Part shown: positions 25,990 through 36,806 of the stretch, one piece after another | How the letters are laid out: each line of letters begins with the position of its first letter | How positions within the stretch are numbered: the first letter of the stretch is position 1 | Source of the DNA: CmP2 sp052084925 | GTDB lineage: Bacteria; Actinomycetota; Actinomycetes; Actinomycetales; Micrococcaceae | DNA: 64,000 nt | Reading direction: 5' to 3' | NCBI GenBank assembly: GCA_052084925.1 | Contig: JBQDEV010000012.1 | Coordinates: forward strand, 42,278-106,277 | The notes under the pieces: generated by a model | What the model was told of the DNA's origin: nothing | The model's database searches: none | The model's input: only the letters and a program-made list of their open reading frames with translations | Program-made: the position numbers and the translations under genes

Positions 25990-26910
25990 ATGATGAATAC
26001 GATCCCCTTCCCGGATGATCCGACGGACATCCTGCGTTCCGTGCTGAAGTTGCAGGACGACGGCGTCGATGATTCGGGCTTCCGACTCTTCGTCGGAGAC
26101 ACACCGCCGCAGGCGCGCGGCCGCGTCTTCGGCGGTCAGGTCCTGGCGCAGTCGTTGATCGCGGCTTCGACGACCGTCGACGACGACCGCCTGTTGCACT
26201 CCCTGCACAGCTATTTCATCCGGCCCGGCGATGCGCGAGAGCCCATCACGTTCGTCGTGGAATCGCCGCGTGATGGCCGATCCTTCTCGGTGCGCCGCGT
26301 CCAAGCCTGGCAGCACGGCAAGGTCATCCTGTCGCTGAATTGCTCGTTCCAGCAGCCTAGCCCGGGGGTCGAGCATCAGGTCTCGATGCCGAAGGGCATC
26401 CCCGGGCCCGAAGACCTGCCCACCGCCGCCGATCTGCTCGGCCACCTGGATGTGCCGGTGGCCCAGGAATTCGCCCGGGCCCGGCCCTTCGACGTGCGCC
26501 ATGTCTACCCTGCCCTGTACCTCCGCCCCGATGATCAGCCGCGGGCGGAGAACATCGTCTGGATGAAGACCTTCACACCGATCACCTTCGACGGCCCGTA
26601 TTCCTCCGCCAATGCGCAGGCCGCGGCGCTGGCTTACGCCTCCGACTACACCCTGTTGGAGCCCGTGCTACGCCAACACGGTGTCGCCTGGGCGAAACGT
26701 GATCTCTCGGTCGCCTCGCTGGATCACTCGATGTGGTTCCATCGCCCGGTCGCCGTGGACGAATGGCTACTCTATGTACAGGAGTCACCCTCGGCACAAT
26801 CGGCTCGTGGCCTGGGAATCGGCCGGATTTACTCCCGCGACGGCGTGCTGGTGGCGACCGTCGGGCAAGAAGGCATGGTTCGGCTCCCCGAGTTCGCCGA
26901 CGAGAGCTGA
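25990..26910 (+). CDS. Acyl-CoA thioesterase, TesB type
   Basis: The enzyme hydrolyses acyl-CoA to free acid and CoA. The 306-residue product is a double hot-dog protein. The first domain has GRVFGGQVLAQSLIAAS and LHSYFIRPGD; the second has YASDYTLLEP and LDHSMWFHRP, which include the Asp and Gln/Thr catalytic region of TesB. Length is typical. The start could be either of the two adjacent ATGs at 25990. It is convergent with ettA, with a terminator between. Confidence 0.92.
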   Translation: MMNTIPFPDDPTDILRSVLKLQDDGVDDSGFRLFVGDTPPQARGRVFGGQVLAQSLIAASTTVDDDRLLHSLHSYFIRPGDAREPITFVVESPRDGRSFSVRRVQAWQHGKVILSLNCSFQQPSPGVEHQVSMPKGIPGPEDLPTAADLLGHLDVPVAQEFARARPFDVRHVYPALYLRPDDQPRAENIVWMKTFTPITFDGPYSSANAQAAALAYASDYTLLEPVLRQHGVAWAKRDLSVASLDHSMWFHRPVAVDEWLLYVQESPSAQSARGLGIGRIYSRDGVLVATVGQEGMVRLPEFADES

Positions 26911-26946
26911 GGTGACGCGAGATCTCTTAACGACCTCTTAACGGGT

Positions 26947-26977
26947 GTGGCTCCCCCGGCACTGCCGAGGGAGCCAC
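26947..26977. terminator. Bidirectional terminator between thioesterase and ettA
   Basis: GTGGCTCCC and GGGAGCCAC, extended by CGGCA/TGCCG, form a long stem followed by TCCTGTCT on the plus strand. Confidence 0.8.
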
Positions 26978-26998
26978 TCCTGTCTCGCGACGAATGGG

Positions 26999-28681
<1,683 letters not shown>

Positions 28682-28694
28682 ATCCACCAGGCTA
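28682..28694 (-). promoter_or_regulatory. -10 box for leaderless ettA mRNA
   Basis: TAGCCT (minus strand, 28694-28689) is followed by seven bases and ATG 28681. Its TAG is also the stop codon of the possible small ORF upstream. Confidence 0.45.
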
Positions 28695-28829
28695 GTCGGT
28701 GGCCGCCCGGTTCTGCATACTCCGCGCCCAGACGACCAGAGATAGATCTCTCACTGTCTCGAAGACGCCCCCGAAGTAGACGAACCCGGCGACCACCAAC
28801 AGCCCGCGATCGACCCGGATACCGGTCAG
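28692..28829 (-). CDS. Possible small membrane protein between ssb and ettA
   Basis: A 45-codon frame between the ssb stop and ettA reads as one transmembrane segment (GLLVVAGFVYFGGVF) followed by a short amphipathic end. It has no ATG; CTG 28829, overlapping the ssb stop, or a TTG/GTG near 28799 would have to start it. The hydrophobic pattern is suggestive, but without a good start the call is weak. Confidence 0.25.
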   Translation of the reverse strand: MTGIRVDRGLLVVAGFVYFGGVFETVRDLSLVVWARSMQNRAATD

Positions 28830-29410
28830 TGTCGGACCAGATCCTTGTCCCGCGCCAGCGAGTAGACCTCAGCCGCGGCATCGTCGTCATGAGGCACCGG
28901 GGAGGGAACGTCCTGCGCACCGAAGTCGTCGTCACGGGCTGCGGACCACGACGCCGTGGATTCCCCGAAATCGAGCCTGGAGGAATCCTCAGTGGACTCC
29001 TGGCGGGGAGAACGTTGCAATGACTCGCCCTCAGCCCCAGTCCGAACGAAATCCGTCCAGCCGCGTGAGAGATCATGGCCGACGGATTCGGCCTCGATCT
29101 GCACCGTGGTCCCGGTCTTCGGAGCTTCACCCTCCGGCTCCTTCGTCGTCCAGGTGCGTACCGAGAGTCGCCCGGTCACCACCACCGGCTGGCCCTTCGA
29201 GAGACTTCGCCGGGCATTGCGAGCCAGCCCCCGGTAGCAATTCACCGTGAACCAACTGGTATTGCCATCGATCCAACGTTCGGACTGCCGGTCGAATCGT
29301 CGCTCGGTGCTGGCCACCCGGAACTCCAGCACCTCGGTGCTGCCGTCGGGAAGCACCCGGCTCTTGGGGTCGGCGGCAAGATTTCCACGAATAGTGATGA
29401 GCTGACTCAT
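28826..29410 (-). CDS. Single-stranded DNA-binding protein, secondary paralogue (SsbB-like)
   Basis: The 194-residue protein has an N-terminal OB fold (MSQLITIRGNLAADPKSRV, WFTVNCYRG, GQPVVVTGRLSVRTW) and a polar, acidic C-terminal half. It ends DKDLVRH, lacking the acidic DDxIPF tip by which housekeeping SSB recruits repair proteins. It is therefore likely to be the secondary SSB equivalent to Rv2478c, which also adjoins the ettA gene. ATG 29410 follows AGGAGAGTGCG. The main ssb is expected elsewhere, near rpsF/rpsR. Confidence 0.9.
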   Translation of the reverse strand: MSQLITIRGNLAADPKSRVLPDGSTEVLEFRVASTERRFDRQSERWIDGNTSWFTVNCYRGLARNARRSLSKGQPVVVTGRLSVRTWTTKEPEGEAPKTGTTVQIEAESVGHDLSRGWTDFVRTGAEGESLQRSPRQESTEDSSRLDFGESTASWSAARDDDFGAQDVPSPVPHDDDAAAEVYSLARDKDLVRH

Positions 29411-29573
29411 CGCACTCTCCTTTCATCGAGGTCCTCCCAGTACAGGGCCTGCCAGGTTCTCCCGTTGAGGGACTGACCGGATCCTGTGGATGGTACGACC
29501 GGTCACATCCGGAACTGGTTTCTGTGGAGGAGGCATCCGGCTCCGCGCAGCGGGTACACTAGTTCATGCTCAC

Positions 29574-29647
29574 GCCCCAGTAGCTCAGCTGGATAGAGCA
29601 ACGGCCTTCTAATCCGTGGGTCGGGGGTTCGAATCCCTCCTGGGGCA
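29574..29647 (+). tRNA. tRNA-Arg (anticodon TCT)
   Basis: The acceptor GCCCCAG/CTGGGGC, D arm AGCTCAGCTGGATAGAGC, anticodon loop CTTCTAA with TCT, and T arm GGTTCGAATCC are complete. The discriminator is A. CCA is not encoded. Confidence 0.95.
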
Positions 29648-29695
29648 CTCGCCGTCCCTGCAACCATCGCAGGGGCTGATCATCGTGAGGAGACC

Positions 29696-31222
29696 GTGGG
29701 GACTCGACCGAAGCCCGGTGCATCGCAGCGCGACGATTCAGCCGTGGCTCCGGCCCCACCGCTGAGCCGACGAACCTGGTTCCATCTGGGGGTCGTCATG
29801 GCGGTCGCGGTGGCGGTGTATGTCACGCACTCGGTGTTGCGCTTCCGCAATTTCGAGCCGAAGGGCTATGACCTCGGTATCTTCGACCAAGCGGTCCGGC
29901 AGTATGCGCTGTTCAATGCCCCGGTCGTCCCGATCAAGGGTGTCGACTTCCATCTGCTCGGGGACCATTTCCATCCCATCCTGGCCCTGTTGGCCCCGTT
30001 CTACTGGATTTGGGACGACCCCCGCATGCTCGGCATCGTGATGGCGCTGGCCCTGGCGTCCTGCGCCATTCCGGTGTACCTGTTCACCCGACGGCGCGCC
30101 ACCCATACCGCGAGTCTGCTCGCGGCGATTGCGTTGCTCGCCTGGTGGCCGTTCCAAGCCATGGTCAATTGGGAATTCCACGAGGTAACGCTCGGCGTGC
30201 CGGTCATGGCCTGGGTGGTCTGGGCCATCGACGCGCGTCGCCCGTGGCTCGCGGCCGGACTATCCCTGATACTGCTCACGGTGCGCGAGGACATGGGCGT
30301 CACCCTCATCGCCGTCGCACTGGTGCTGGCGTTGCGCCGAGCCTGGGGAGCTGCGGCTCTGCTCGTGGTGGCCGGCGCCCTCGGGTACTACGTGGCCACC
30401 GAGGTCGTGATCCCCCACTACTCCCCCGACGGCGAGTTCGGATACTGGCAGTTCACCGCGCTCGGCCCCGACATGGGCAGCTCGCTGATGTACATGATCA
30501 CGAATCCGTTCGGGGCGATCGGCGTGCTGTTCGACCATCCGCTCAAGGTCGGTCTGTGGTTACTGCATTTCGTCCCGCTCTGGCTGCTCCCGTTCCTCTC
30601 GCCGTACACGCTGATAGCGGCCCCATTGCTGCTCTCGCGGCTGTTCAACGACCGTTTGAACCTGTGGGCGCCGGTGTATCAGTACGACGCCATCATCTCG
30701 GTGATCTTCCTGCTAGCGGCCATCGACGGCCTGGGGCGTGTCACCTGCTGGTGGGCTCGACACGGATCCACCCGACAGCGCATGATGACCATCTTCACGG
30801 CCTCCGTGCTGGGCTGCGCTGTGGTGGGGACCGCGTTTTTCCCGCAGGTCTTCCCGTTCCATCGCACCGTCTCCGGCGAGCTGTGGACCAAGACCGAGAA
30901 GGCGGAGGCGTTCGAGCGGGCCGCTGAGCTCATCCCGGACAATGTCTGCATCGAGGCCGCGGATAATGCGGTCCCCCACCTCGTGGACCGCACCTATGTG
31001 AGCCTGCACGGCGTCATCGGAGATGATCTGGCCACTTGGATGATCGTCGACACCGACGTCGAGGAACTTGGGGGCTGGGAACCGCTGACCCCGGATGAGG
31101 CCCTGGACCGGGCCGAGGATCTCGGATTCGAGGTCGTGACCGAAGACGACCACGGCGTGTGGGTCCTGCACCGGGATGCCCCGGTGGACACGGTCTGCTC
31201 GAGTTACGTGTCTCGGGATTGA
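29696..31222 (+). CDS. DUF2079 polytopic membrane protein
   Basis: This 508-residue protein has a short basic N-terminus and about ten or more transmembrane segments. The family hallmark YDLGIFDQAVRQY lies just after the first segment (near residue 58), followed by the conserved HFHPILALLAPFYW. The C-terminal ~110 residues are soluble and probably extracytoplasmic. DUF2079 proteins resemble GT-C glycosyltransferases, but no activity is established. GTG 29696 follows GAGGAGACC. The 3' end overlaps the convergent GT87-like gene by 19 bases. Its company suggests an envelope-glycan role. Confidence 0.85.
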   Translation: MGTRPKPGASQRDDSAVAPAPPLSRRTWFHLGVVMAVAVAVYVTHSVLRFRNFEPKGYDLGIFDQAVRQYALFNAPVVPIKGVDFHLLGDHFHPILALLAPFYWIWDDPRMLGIVMALALASCAIPVYLFTRRRATHTASLLAAIALLAWWPFQAMVNWEFHEVTLGVPVMAWVVWAIDARRPWLAAGLSLILLTVREDMGVTLIAVALVLALRRAWGAAALLVVAGALGYYVATEVVIPHYSPDGEFGYWQFTALGPDMGSSLMYMITNPFGAIGVLFDHPLKVGLWLLHFVPLWLLPFLSPYTLIAAPLLLSRLFNDRLNLWAPVYQYDAIISVIFLLAAIDGLGRVTCWWARHGSTRQRMMTIFTASVLGCAVVGTAFFPQVFPFHRTVSGELWTKTEKAEAFERAAELIPDNVCIEAADNAVPHLVDRTYVSLHGVIGDDLATWMIVDTDVEELGGWEPLTPDEALDRAEDLGFEVVTEDDHGVWVLHRDAPVDTVCSSYVSRD

Positions 31223-32586
31223 GCTGCGGCCACCGCACGGGAGGCCGGCGGTAGCACGAGCGCGTCCGCTGAGCTGCGCACCGTGCCCGCCAAGGGGTCC
31301 GAAGATAGGTCCTGGGTCGACTGCGCGGCACCGATCCGTACCGCGGTCTGCCGCACGGTGTCACGTTCCGGGTGGACAATGTCGCGGATGACACTCACAC
31401 AGATCCAGATGACCGCAGCCATGTGCACGATGATCCCGGATCCGTACCACAGCGCAATCAGCACGTCGTTACCGAATTCTCCGCCCGAGGTGATCCGGGC
31501 AGATTCCATCCAGACTCCGCCCCAGTGGTACACCTCGGCGGCCTGCCAGATCCAAAACTGCTTCCAGTTCGGGCGTGCCAGGATCACCAGCGGAATCAAC
31601 CACATCACGAACTGCGGCGAATACACCTTGCCCAACAGCAGGAACGCCGCGACGATGAGCAGACACAACTGGGCCATCCGCGGACGCTGCCGGGCGGCCA
31701 AACCCAGCCACGCGATCCCGAGACAGCACAGGGCGAAGAGCCCGTTCGAGATGAGCGAGAACGCGGAGCCGTCGAGGCCCGTCCAGGTGAAGGCCAGCCA
31801 CATCGAGGAGAAGGACACGTCGCGGTCGCCGGAGAAGGTATAGAAACGCGACCACTGATCGAACGCGGTCAGCATGAAGGGGACATTGACCGCGAGCCAG
31901 GTCGCGACGCCCACCGCGAGGGAGGCGAAGAAGGTTCCGAGTCGGCGGCTGCGCAGACACAGCACCAAGATCGCGCCGAAGAAGAACAGCGGATAGAGCT
32001 TCATGGCCGCGCCCAGACCCAACAGGAAGCCCGTGAGCAGGGGCCGATCAGCGCTCCAGGCCCACAGTGCCAGCGCCGCGAGCATCACGGCCCATAGGTC
32101 CCAGTTCAGATATCCGGTCAGAATGATGCCCGGGGCCAGAGCCACCAACAGCGCATCCTTGGAGTGTCCCCGCGCCGAGTAGGCGGTGGCCACCACCACG
32201 ATCATCCAGCACAGGAGGGCACCGGCGGCGTTGATGTCGAAGTACATTAGCGTCCGCTCGTGGCCGTCACCAGAACCGGGCACCAGCCAGGAGGTCACCC
32301 CGGCCACCACGGCGAGCAGGGCGGGATACTCCATCCACTGCTCTTCGGGCAACGGGGTGTAAAAGGGGAAGTACCCCTCGGCCAGGCCGCGGGTGGGGAA
32401 GAGCTGACCGAAATCCGAGTAGCACATGTGGATGTGCACGTCCGGGGCCGCCCAGCCGTTGACACGGCACCATTGTTTGGTCATCAGAGCGACGATTCCG
32501 GCGACGAGGGTGATGCCCAGCAGGAACATCACCCAGCGGCGGTCGGGTGCCCCCGCACGGCTGATCGATCTCGATGTACGGCTCAC
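31204..32586 (-). CDS. GT87/DUF2029-type polyprenol-dependent glycosyltransferase
   Basis: This 460-residue GT-C fold membrane protein has an N-terminal segment followed by an extracytoplasmic loop with YSDFGQLFPTRGL and PFYTPLPEEQWMEYP, which fits the YSD...YPP pattern of DUF2029/GT87 enzymes. These move mannose or arabinose-type sugars from polyprenyl phosphate. About ten transmembrane segments follow (GYLNWDLWAVMLA, AAMKLYPLFFFGAI). It is the last of three genes overlapping by 4 bases (ATGA), so translation is coupled. Donor and acceptor are unknown. Confidence 0.78.
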   Translation of the reverse strand: MSRTSRSISRAGAPDRRWVMFLLGITLVAGIVALMTKQWCRVNGWAAPDVHIHMCYSDFGQLFPTRGLAEGYFPFYTPLPEEQWMEYPALLAVVAGVTSWLVPGSGDGHERTLMYFDINAAGALLCWMIVVVATAYSARGHSKDALLVALAPGIILTGYLNWDLWAVMLAALALWAWSADRPLLTGFLLGLGAAMKLYPLFFFGAILVLCLRSRRLGTFFASLAVGVATWLAVNVPFMLTAFDQWSRFYTFSGDRDVSFSSMWLAFTWTGLDGSAFSLISNGLFALCCLGIAWLGLAARQRPRMAQLCLLIVAAFLLLGKVYSPQFVMWLIPLVILARPNWKQFWIWQAAEVYHWGGVWMESARITSGGEFGNDVLIALWYGSGIIVHMAAVIWICVSVIRDIVHPERDTVRQTAVRIGAAQSTQDLSSDPLAGTVRSSADALVLPPASRAVAAAQSRDT

Positions 32587-34199
32587 GCGGGCTCCCTCGT
32601 CGTCATGTCAGTTGGATGCTCTCTTGTCCTCATCGCCCGACGACTGTCACGGCGGAAGGGGAACAGGCAGGCGGTGGTGCGATCGAAGATCACCAAGAAC
32701 ACCATACCGGCCACACCCACCACCAGGATGATGCCGCGCACCAGCAGTATCGGAATCCATTGGGCGACCGAGACCTGATCGATCACGCCGACGACCGCCA
32801 GCACGATGACCACCAGGTAGACGCTCCAGGACTGCCACTCCATCGTTCCGCGCCAAACGCGGGTCACCGCGTAGATCGGGATCACCCACAGCACGTACCA
32901 GGGCTGGATGATCGGGGCGAGCAGGATGGTCACCGTCAGGGCCAGCGCCGTGCACACCAGTGGGTTCATCACCCGACGCCTCAAGGACAGATAAGCGACC
33001 AGCCCGAGGGCTGCCACGGTGCCCAGGGTGTAGACGACATCGGCCACCGGACGCAGTCCCGTGCCGAACAACACGTCAAACACCCAGCCGGTACCCAGTC
33101 CGAACAGTCCGAAGGGTGCGTAGGGGAACGCCGCATCACCGGAGGTCGACATGGCCGGGATCCAGCCGTACCAGAGCCCGGAGACGGCACCGGCGAGCGT
33201 CATCACCGCGCCGACCACCAGCAGGCACCAGCCCCAGGCGGCCGCCCGATGCCGGTACCTCACCCGCGGGTGTCCCGGCCGGTAGAGCATCAGCAGCCCC
33301 GCGAAGGGCAGAGCCAGCACCGTCAGTGGCTTGATCGCGATCGACACCCCGATGAGCACCAAACCGAGGGTGCTACTGCCCCATCGGTTGCGGCCGGGAC
33401 CGATGAGTAGGAACCCCAGCAGCAGCAGACCGGTCATCAACGAATCGTTGTGCACCCCCGCGACCAGGTAGAAGGCTGTCAGCGGGTTCAGTACCGCGAT
33501 CCACAGGGCCCAGTCCGGGTGCGAGCCGAAGCGACGGGCCAGTCGCGGCACCGCCCACCAGCACAGCACCAGTCCAGACACGGTGATCAGGCGGAAGATG
33601 AGGATCGCCGACTCGGGAGTCCCGCCGGTCACCACCCAGATGCCGCGGGCCAGCAACAGGAACAAGGGACCATAGGGCGATGGCGATTCGGCCCAGATTG
33701 AGTCTGCGCCCTGCATGAACCACCCTGAGAGCGAAGACACGCCATCCTCATACGGGTTCAGCCCGGTGTGAAGCACCCGCCCCTGGGCCAGATAGGAATA
33801 CACGTCCCGCGAGAAGATGGGAAAGGCCAGCATCAGCGGCGCCATCCAGGCGATCATCGCCCGGCGCAGGTACAGCCGCGCCTCCGGGTTCGGATCACCC
33901 GGGATACTCGACGACGGCGGAATCCGCAGTGTCGGAAGCCGCAGGTCCTGACCGAGTCGTAGCCAGGCACGGATCAGCAGCAAGCAGCCCAGCATCATCG
34001 CCACCGCGCTGCCGATCACCCCGCCAATCTCCACCCGCAACGGGTTCAAAAGGGTGGAGTGCGAGAACCAGGACAGCTGGTTTGAGGGCAGCCATCCCAC
34101 ACCCCAGGACCCGACCATGATCAGCAGCGAGCCGATCGTCCCGGCGATGACATGGCGCCGCGGGTGAACGTGACCGGAGGTGCTGAATCCGAGCATCAC
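32583..34199 (-). CDS. MptB-like polyprenol-phosphomannose-dependent alpha-1,6-mannosyltransferase
   Basis: This 538-residue membrane protein has about twelve hydrophobic segments. The loop after the third segment carries PIFSRDVYSYLAQGRVL, GLNPYEDGV and SPSPYGPLFLLLARGI, the pattern of the MptA/MptB family that builds the alpha-1,6-mannan core of lipomannan in mycobacteria and corynebacteria. The Asp in FSRDVYSY is the likely catalytic base, by family analogy. It is coupled by 4-base overlaps to the genes on both sides. It is a paralogue of the gene upstream. Confidence 0.82.
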   Translation of the reverse strand: MMLGFSTSGHVHPRRHVIAGTIGSLLIMVGSWGVGWLPSNQLSWFSHSTLLNPLRVEIGGVIGSAVAMMLGCLLLIRAWLRLGQDLRLPTLRIPPSSSIPGDPNPEARLYLRRAMIAWMAPLMLAFPIFSRDVYSYLAQGRVLHTGLNPYEDGVSSLSGWFMQGADSIWAESPSPYGPLFLLLARGIWVVTGGTPESAILIFRLITVSGLVLCWWAVPRLARRFGSHPDWALWIAVLNPLTAFYLVAGVHNDSLMTGLLLLGFLLIGPGRNRWGSSTLGLVLIGVSIAIKPLTVLALPFAGLLMLYRPGHPRVRYRHRAAAWGWCLLVVGAVMTLAGAVSGLWYGWIPAMSTSGDAAFPYAPFGLFGLGTGWVFDVLFGTGLRPVADVVYTLGTVAALGLVAYLSLRRRVMNPLVCTALALTVTILLAPIIQPWYVLWVIPIYAVTRVWRGTMEWQSWSVYLVVIVLAVVGVIDQVSVAQWIPILLVRGIILVVGVAGMVFLVIFDRTTACLFPFRRDSRRAMRTREHPTDMTTREPA

Positions 34200-35806
34200 C
34201 GCTCCCCCGCGGTCTCCGCCGTCGTCTCAGTCCTGTTCCGACGACGCCGCGCCCACACCCGGCGCAGTGCGCCGCGCACATGCCAGTCCTCTTTGACGAT
34301 GCGCGAGGTGAACGGATCCAGGAGCAGGATCCACACCAGGCAGCACCAGGAGATCACGGTCGAGAGGAAGCCCACGAGCCCTTCGATCTCCAGGAACTGC
34401 CAGACGAAGAGCTGATCGGCGGCACCGAAGGCGACAAAGAAGGCGACCGTGAAGATCACCCACTTCAGCTGCCAATTGCCGCGGATCCCTGCCACCGCGA
34501 AGAACGGCAGCAACCACAGCAAGTACCACGGCTGAATGATCGGCGAAAGCACCACCAGCGCGGCAAAGGCCCAGGTCATCCGCCACAGCAGGTGCTCGTA
34601 CTTGCCACGGAACATCAGCAGCAGCACGATCAGCACCGAGGCGATGCGGCCGATCAGCTTAAAGGTGTCCAGCACCCAGTAGGTGGGGATCCCGACGGAG
34701 GAGAGAATCGCGGAGGCCATATTCGTCAGGATGCCCACCGGCGACCAGGGCACCGAGCCGGTCCCGGTGCCAGCCATCACGGCCAGCCAGCCGAACCCGT
34801 AGCCGTTGAGCAGTCCCACGATCACCATGATCACGGCCGCAATGCCGGCGCTCATCCCCCAGTAGACGAAGCGCCGCAGCCAACTGGCGTTGGCCCCGGC
34901 CCACCAGAGGGCGATGAACGGCAGAATCACCAGGGTGATGGGCTTGATCCCCACGGATCCCATGACCAGTAGGATCGCGACGATGCCCCGACCCTGCAAG
35001 GCGAACCAGACGCCGGCCAGGGCCAGTCCCACCATCAGTGCGTCGTTGTGGCCCGAGGCGATGAAGCTGATAATGAACAGCGGATTGGCGGCGGAGATCC
35101 ACTGCGCCCGGGCCGCGTCGGTGCCGAAGTGTTCGGCCAGCTTCGGCACGTAATACATGATCAGCAGCACCCCGATCAGGGCGACCACCCGGAACAGGAA
35201 AATGGCCGCATCGGGATTATCGGGTCCGGTGAGGGATACCACGGCTGCTTCGATCCAGAGGAACATCGGACCGTAAGGGGTCTCCGACTGGGCCCAGGTG
35301 GTGTCGGTGCCCAACTGGAACCAGTTGTTCAGCGTGGAGATCCCGTCCACATACGGGTCCTGCCCGGCCAGCACCAGCCGCCCCTGTCCGATATAGGCGA
35401 AGATATCCCGCGAGAAGATCGGCAAACACAGCATCTGCGGGGCGCACCACAGCAGCGTGGCCAAATTCACGGTGCGCAGGGATCGAGGCGGGAACCGGTA
35501 GTAGCCCTCATCTCGACTGGTGCGCTGGCGCATCACCAGACCGAGCCGAATCCACGCCCAGAACATCAGCCAACAGCCGAGGGTGAAGACAACAGTTCCG
35601 GTGATGACGCCGGTCTCCGTGGTGCGCCACGGCAACAGCCAGTCCCAGCGATGAATCGGTGACGCCGAAGCGAGCCAGCCAATGGAGAAACTGCCCGCGG
35701 TGATCGCACAAGAACCCAGGAAACCCACGATGAGAGCAGTCCAGAGCGACGACGACGAAAGGCGTGCGGACGCACTCGTCTCACTCATTACCGGGGGGCT
35801 GGCCAT
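34196..35806 (-). CDS. MptA/MptB-like alpha-1,6-mannosyltransferase paralogue
   Basis: This 536-residue GT-C fold protein is parallel to its downstream neighbour: PIFSRDIFAYIGQGRLV, GQDPYVDGI and SETPYGPMFLWIEAAVV occupy the same loop. The pair probably arose by duplication and may divide initiation and extension of a mannan. The C-terminal tail is very basic (Arg-rich). The start is ATG 35806, seven bases after a TATTCT box; a second in-frame ATG lies at 35788. It is first gene of a three-gene operon, divergent from orn. Confidence 0.82.
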   Translation of the reverse strand: MASPPVMSETSASARLSSSSLWTALIVGFLGSCAITAGSFSIGWLASASPIHRWDWLLPWRTTETGVITGTVVFTLGCWLMFWAWIRLGLVMRQRTSRDEGYYRFPPRSLRTVNLATLLWCAPQMLCLPIFSRDIFAYIGQGRLVLAGQDPYVDGISTLNNWFQLGTDTTWAQSETPYGPMFLWIEAAVVSLTGPDNPDAAIFLFRVVALIGVLLIMYYVPKLAEHFGTDAARAQWISAANPLFIISFIASGHNDALMVGLALAGVWFALQGRGIVAILLVMGSVGIKPITLVILPFIALWWAGANASWLRRFVYWGMSAGIAAVIMVIVGLLNGYGFGWLAVMAGTGTGSVPWSPVGILTNMASAILSSVGIPTYWVLDTFKLIGRIASVLIVLLLMFRGKYEHLLWRMTWAFAALVVLSPIIQPWYLLWLLPFFAVAGIRGNWQLKWVIFTVAFFVAFGAADQLFVWQFLEIEGLVGFLSTVISWCCLVWILLLDPFTSRIVKEDWHVRGALRRVWARRRRNRTETTAETAGER

Positions 35807-35819
35807 GGCTCGCAGAATA
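35807..35819 (-). promoter_or_regulatory. -10 box for the mannosyltransferase operon
   Basis: TATTCT (minus strand, 35819-35814) is followed by seven bases and ATG 35806, suggesting a leaderless mRNA for the three-gene operon. Confidence 0.5.
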
Positions 35820-35895
35820 TCACCGCGGACACCGTCTACCCTGGAAGCAGAACCGTACTCACCTCATCTCGATCTTCAGGAGGAGACGCCTCATC

Positions 35896-36534
35896 ATGAC
35901 TGAATCCGAATCCGTGCCCCGCCCGATCAACCCCGACGAGAACCTGGTCTGGATCGACTGCGAGATGACGGGACTGCACCCGGAGGTCGACGCCCTGGTG
36001 GAGGTGGCGGTGCTCGTCACCGATGCCGAACTGAACGTGCTCGACGAGGGCATCGACATCGTCATCAAGCCCCCGCAGGATGCCGTGGATCAGATGGTGG
36101 AGTTCGTGCGCACCATGCACACCAATTCCGGCCTGATCGAGGAATGGGACCGCGGTGCCAGCATCGACGACGCCACACAGCAGGTGCTGGCCTACATCAA
36201 GAAGCACTGCCCCAATCCACGCACCGCACTGCTCTCGGGCAACACCATCGGCCAGGACAAGTTGTTCCTCAGCAAGGAGATGCCGGAGGTCATCGAGCAC
36301 CTACATTACCGGGTGGTGGATGTCTCCACCATCAAGGAACTCTCCCGACGCTGGTACCCCGCCGCCAAGCGCCACGCCCCGGAGAAGACCGGCAACCACC
36401 GGGCCCTGGGCGACATCATCGATTCCATCAATGAGCTGCGATATTTCCGTGCAGCCGTGATGGTTGAGTCCCCCGGGCCGTCGAATTCTGAAGCGCGACA
36501 GATTCGCGACGGGGTGGATTTCTACACCCCGTAA
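35896..36534 (+). CDS. orn: Oligoribonuclease
   Basis: This 3'-5' exoribonuclease degrades the 2-5 nt products of RNA decay, including pGpG. The 212-residue DEDDh protein has D and E in WIDCEMTGL, the second Asp in SGNTIGQDKLFL, and H and D in NHRALGDIIDSINEL. The start is ATG 35896, with GAGGAG upstream. The upstream frame is an unrelated extension. It precedes tRNA-His, an arrangement I recall also in M. tuberculosis. Confidence 0.95.
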   Translation: MTESESVPRPINPDENLVWIDCEMTGLHPEVDALVEVAVLVTDAELNVLDEGIDIVIKPPQDAVDQMVEFVRTMHTNSGLIEEWDRGASIDDATQQVLAYIKKHCPNPRTALLSGNTIGQDKLFLSKEMPEVIEHLHYRVVDVSTIKELSRRWYPAAKRHAPEKTGNHRALGDIIDSINELRYFRAAVMVESPGPSNSEARQIRDGVDFYTP

Positions 36535-36563
36535 TGCTCCTGACGAGACACCATTTTCGCGGA

Positions 36564-36593
36564 TTGGTTCGTTCTCAAAAATCCGTGTATATT
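36564..36593 (+). promoter_or_regulatory. Promoter of tRNA-His
   Basis: TTGGTT (36564-36569) and TATATT (36588-36593) are separated by 18 bases, about 70 bases before the tRNA. Confidence 0.5.
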
Positions 36594-36662
36594 GGTATCC
36601 GCTGTCAAAGCGGCGAGACACCGAGAACCACCGCAAGGTGAGAACCGGATTTCGTCTCGCAT

Positions 36663-36739
36663 GGTGGGTATAGCTCAGCTGGTAGAGCGTCTGGTTGTGG
36701 TCCAGAAGGTCGCGGGTTCAAGCCCCGTTACTCACCCCA
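36663..36739 (+). tRNA. tRNA-His (anticodon GTG)
   Basis: The extra G(-1) at 36663 faces the C discriminator at 36736, the tRNA-His identity mark. The acceptor GTGGGTA/TACTCAC has one G-U pair, and the anticodon is GTG in TTGTGGT. CCA is encoded (36737-36739), unlike the other three tRNAs here. The 3' part is repeated at 38189. Confidence 0.95.
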
Positions 36740-36792
36740 GCAGCAAGGCCCCCGACGTTCGCGTTGGGGGCCTTGCTCATTCCCAGCGAATC
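36717..36792 (+). repeat. Direct repeat, copy 1 (tRNA-His 3' end plus terminator)
   Basis: About 76 bases starting at TTCAAG of the T arm, running through the tRNA 3' end and the following hairpin to AGCGAATC, recur at 38189-38263 with about eight differences. It is the probable functional copy, an att-like boundary. Confidence 0.8.
36744..36775 (+). terminator. Terminator of tRNA-His
   Basis: CAAGGCCCCCGACG pairs with CGTTGGGGGCCTTG (one G-U pair) around a TTCG tetraloop. Confidence 0.85.
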
Positions 36793-36806
36793 TCGTTTCC
36801 CTCCAC

